Origin: Virgibacillus necropolis
Lineage (GTDB): Bacteria > Bacillota > Bacilli > Bacillales > Amphibacillaceae
Assembly (NCBI RefSeq): GCF_002224365.1
Contig: NZ_CP022437.1
Location: 62,001-126,000, forward strand
Direction of reading: 5' to 3'
Length of the DNA: 64,000 nt
This document shows positions 62,931 to 64,000 of this stretch, piece after piece. The translations under genes were made by a program, and so were the position numbers. Positions within the stretch are counted from its first letter, which is position 1; each line of letters begins with the position of its first letter. The notes under the pieces are model-generated. The model searched no databases and was not told where the DNA came from. It saw only the letters and a list, made by a program, of their open reading frames with translations.

Positions 62931-63088
62931 GGGACCGTATTTCGCCCGTGACGGATCGTATTCCCGCATCGACAGACCGTATTTTGGCTACGACCGATCG
63001 TATTTCCGCACGACGGACTGTATTTTGGTTGCGATCGATTGTATTCCCGAACGACGGACTGTATTTCGATCACGGACCGTGATCGAAA
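62931..63088. repeat. Tandem 21-bp repeats ending in a palindrome
   Basis: About seven degenerate units of GA(C/T)(C/T)GTATT(T/C)... with a CGACG-type tail follow one another, then TTTCGATCACGG/CCGTGATCGAAA forms a 12-bp stem (63064-63088). A frame runs through it but has no ribosome site and reflects the repeat. It separates hssR and glmM. Confidence 0.75.
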
Positions 63089-63090
63089 AC

Positions 63091-63122
63091 AAAAATACTG
63101 CCCCCCTTTGGAGAGCAGTATT
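63091..63122 (-). terminator. Terminator of glmM
   Basis: On the minus strand AATACTGC and GCAGTATT pair and are followed by TTTGTTTTC, nine bases after the glmM stop. Confidence 0.85.
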
Positions 63123-63130
63123 CACACGTA

Positions 63131-64000
63131 TTATTTCATTCCTAATAAATCATCAATTACAGCGACAACACAGTCCGCATATCGTTCACAATCCGCTTTT
63201 GTTGGTGCCTCGACCATCACGCGTACAAGTGGTTCAGTACCTGATGGACGGACAAGCACGCGTCCTTCTCCAGCCATTTCTCTCTCCACTTCATCAATTG
63301 CTTCGGTAATTTTCGGATTAGTTAATGCGTTTTTCTTATCGGTAACTTTTACATTCTTTAACACCTGAGGGAAAATTTCCATTTCAGCTGCTAGTTCTGA
63401 TAAAGGTTTTCCAGTTTCCTTCAACACATTTACGAGTTGTAATGCGGTAAGAAGGCCATCACCAGTTGTGATGTAATCTAGGAAAATAATGTGTCCAGAT
63501 TGTTCACCACCGAGGTTATATCCACCTTTACGCATTTCTTCCATTACATAGCGGTCACCAACTGCTGTTTTATCACTGCGCATGCCATTATCTTCTAATG
63601 CCTTATAAAAGCCCAAATTACTCATGACCGTTGATACTACTGTATTATGGTGTAAGTGGCCTTTTTCATTCATATATTTACCGCAAATATACATAATCTG
63701 ATCGCCGTCCACCAATTGCCCTTTTTCATCAACAGCAATTAAACGGTCACCATCACCATCAAAAGCAAGACCAATATCAGCGCCCTTTTCGGAGACAAAT
63801 GCTTGCAGGGTTTCTGGGTGGGTCGAACCTACACCGTCATTTATGTTCAATCCATCTGGAGAACTTCCGATTGTATAAATATCCGCTTCAAGATCAGCAA
63901 ATAAATGCGATGCTAGGCTAGACGTTGATCCATTTGCACAGTCTAACGCAATCTGCATACCTTCGAATTCATTGTCCACGGATCCTTTTAAGAAGGAAAT
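63131..64000 (-). CDS. glmM: Phosphoglucosamine mutase, C-terminal part
   Basis: GlmM converts glucosamine-6-phosphate to glucosamine-1-phosphate, the step after GlmS in amino-sugar synthesis. The 290 residues in the window include the metal-binding loop FDGDGDR, the sugar loop GGEQSGHII and the phosphate loop [15 protein letters not shown]. The frame is open through base 64000 ([19 protein letters not shown]), so the active-site serine region and the start lie beyond the window; the GTG at 63979 is internal. Confidence 0.95.
   Translation of the reverse strand: MSFLKGSVDNEFEGMQIALDCANGSTSSLASHLFADLEADIYTIGSSPDGLNINDGVGSTHPETLQAFVSEKGADIGLAFDGDGDRLIAVDEKGQLVDGDQIMYICGKYMNEKGHLHHNTVVSTVMSNLGFYKALEDNGMRSDKTAVGDRYVMEEMRKGGYNLGGEQSGHIIFLDYITTGDGLLTALQLVNVLKETGKPLSELAAEMEIFPQVLKNVKVTDKKNALTNPKITEAIDEVEREMAGEGRVLVRPSGTEPLVRVMVEAPTKADCERYADCVVAVIDDLLGMK

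Noticed and set aside
62857-63368. Two long plus-strand frames
   Set aside because: They are produced by the 21-bp repeat array and by the antisense of glmM.

Overview
The window reads as chromosome of a low-GC Gram-positive bacterium of the Bacillaceae, most like the halotolerant Oceanobacillus/Virgibacillus/Lentibacillus group. The reasons are the strong AGGAGG-type ribosome sites with frequent TTG/GTG starts, T-box and SAM-I (S-box) leaders, a glmS ribozyme, close relatives of B. subtilis MetI, AdhA and LicH, and dispersed palindromic repeats of a kind I remember from that group. The genus is an inference from memory; no search was run.

Layout, left to right. (1) 1-7.6 kb: the start of an LD-carboxypeptidase gene, a divergent uracil-DNA glycosylase, then a minus-strand arginine block transcribed as T-box, proB, two tandem T-boxes, argF, argG, argH, with a FAH-family hydrolase upstream. 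All three T-boxes have the same specifier region, best read as CGC (arginine), so proB appears to be wired into arginine synthesis. (2) 7.6-10.3 kb: an S-box-controlled MetE-like gene, and a small protein kinase convergent with a Ser/Arg/His-rich mini-protein. (3) 10.5-11.0 kb: a composite inverted repeat. (4) 11.2-14.4 kb: tatA, tatC and a Tat-exported PhoX-like phosphatase. (5) 14.5-23.3 kb: a peptide ABC transporter operon led by a decayed M20 peptidase and a minus-strand S-box, facing a plus-strand S-box and metI, with a metC stub behind it. (6) 23.4-34.2 kb: isochorismatase-type hydrolases, DUF2243/CtaG, a PII-like protein with a DUF1538 membrane protein, a lone tyrosine recombinase beside a 14-bp inverted repeat, a structured 279-nt repeat, a 52-bp minisatellite, and an Lrp regulator. 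(7) 34.6-37.6 kb: the csoR-copA-copZ copper operon. (8) 37.9-51.5 kb: licH with its RpiR-type regulator, a TetR regulator, a SpxH-like DsbA protein, short-chain dehydrogenases, MerR regulators (one dead), AdhA/AdhR, an MFS exporter with a LysR regulator, and a CAP-domain protein. (9) 51.7-54.6 kb: an accessory patch next to glmS with unknown genes, a 5'-truncated group II intron, a tnsA stub and the end of a Tn7-like transposon 23 nt from the glmS stop codon. (10) 54.6-64 kb: glmS with its ribozyme, an S9 peptidase, a heme-stress module (hssR, hssS, hrtB, hrtA) and the 3' part of glmM.

How the genes work together: the arginine block supports a route glutamate, glutamate semialdehyde, ornithine, citrulline, arginine, in which ProB replaces the acetylated ArgCJBD branch; ProA and an ornithine aminotransferase would have to lie elsewhere. 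Three S-boxes tie methionine synthesis and peptide uptake to SAM level. TatA/TatC probably export the phosphatase encoded just downstream. HssRS probably senses heme and drives HrtBA through a direct-repeat site before hrtB.

The strongest items for follow-up are the arginine T-box on proB, the Tn7-like remnant in the classical glmS attachment position, the duplicated structured repeat at 30.7-31.0 kb, the kinase paired with an SR-like mini-protein, and the recombinase with its perfect inverted repeat. I found no tRNA, rRNA or CRISPR array.
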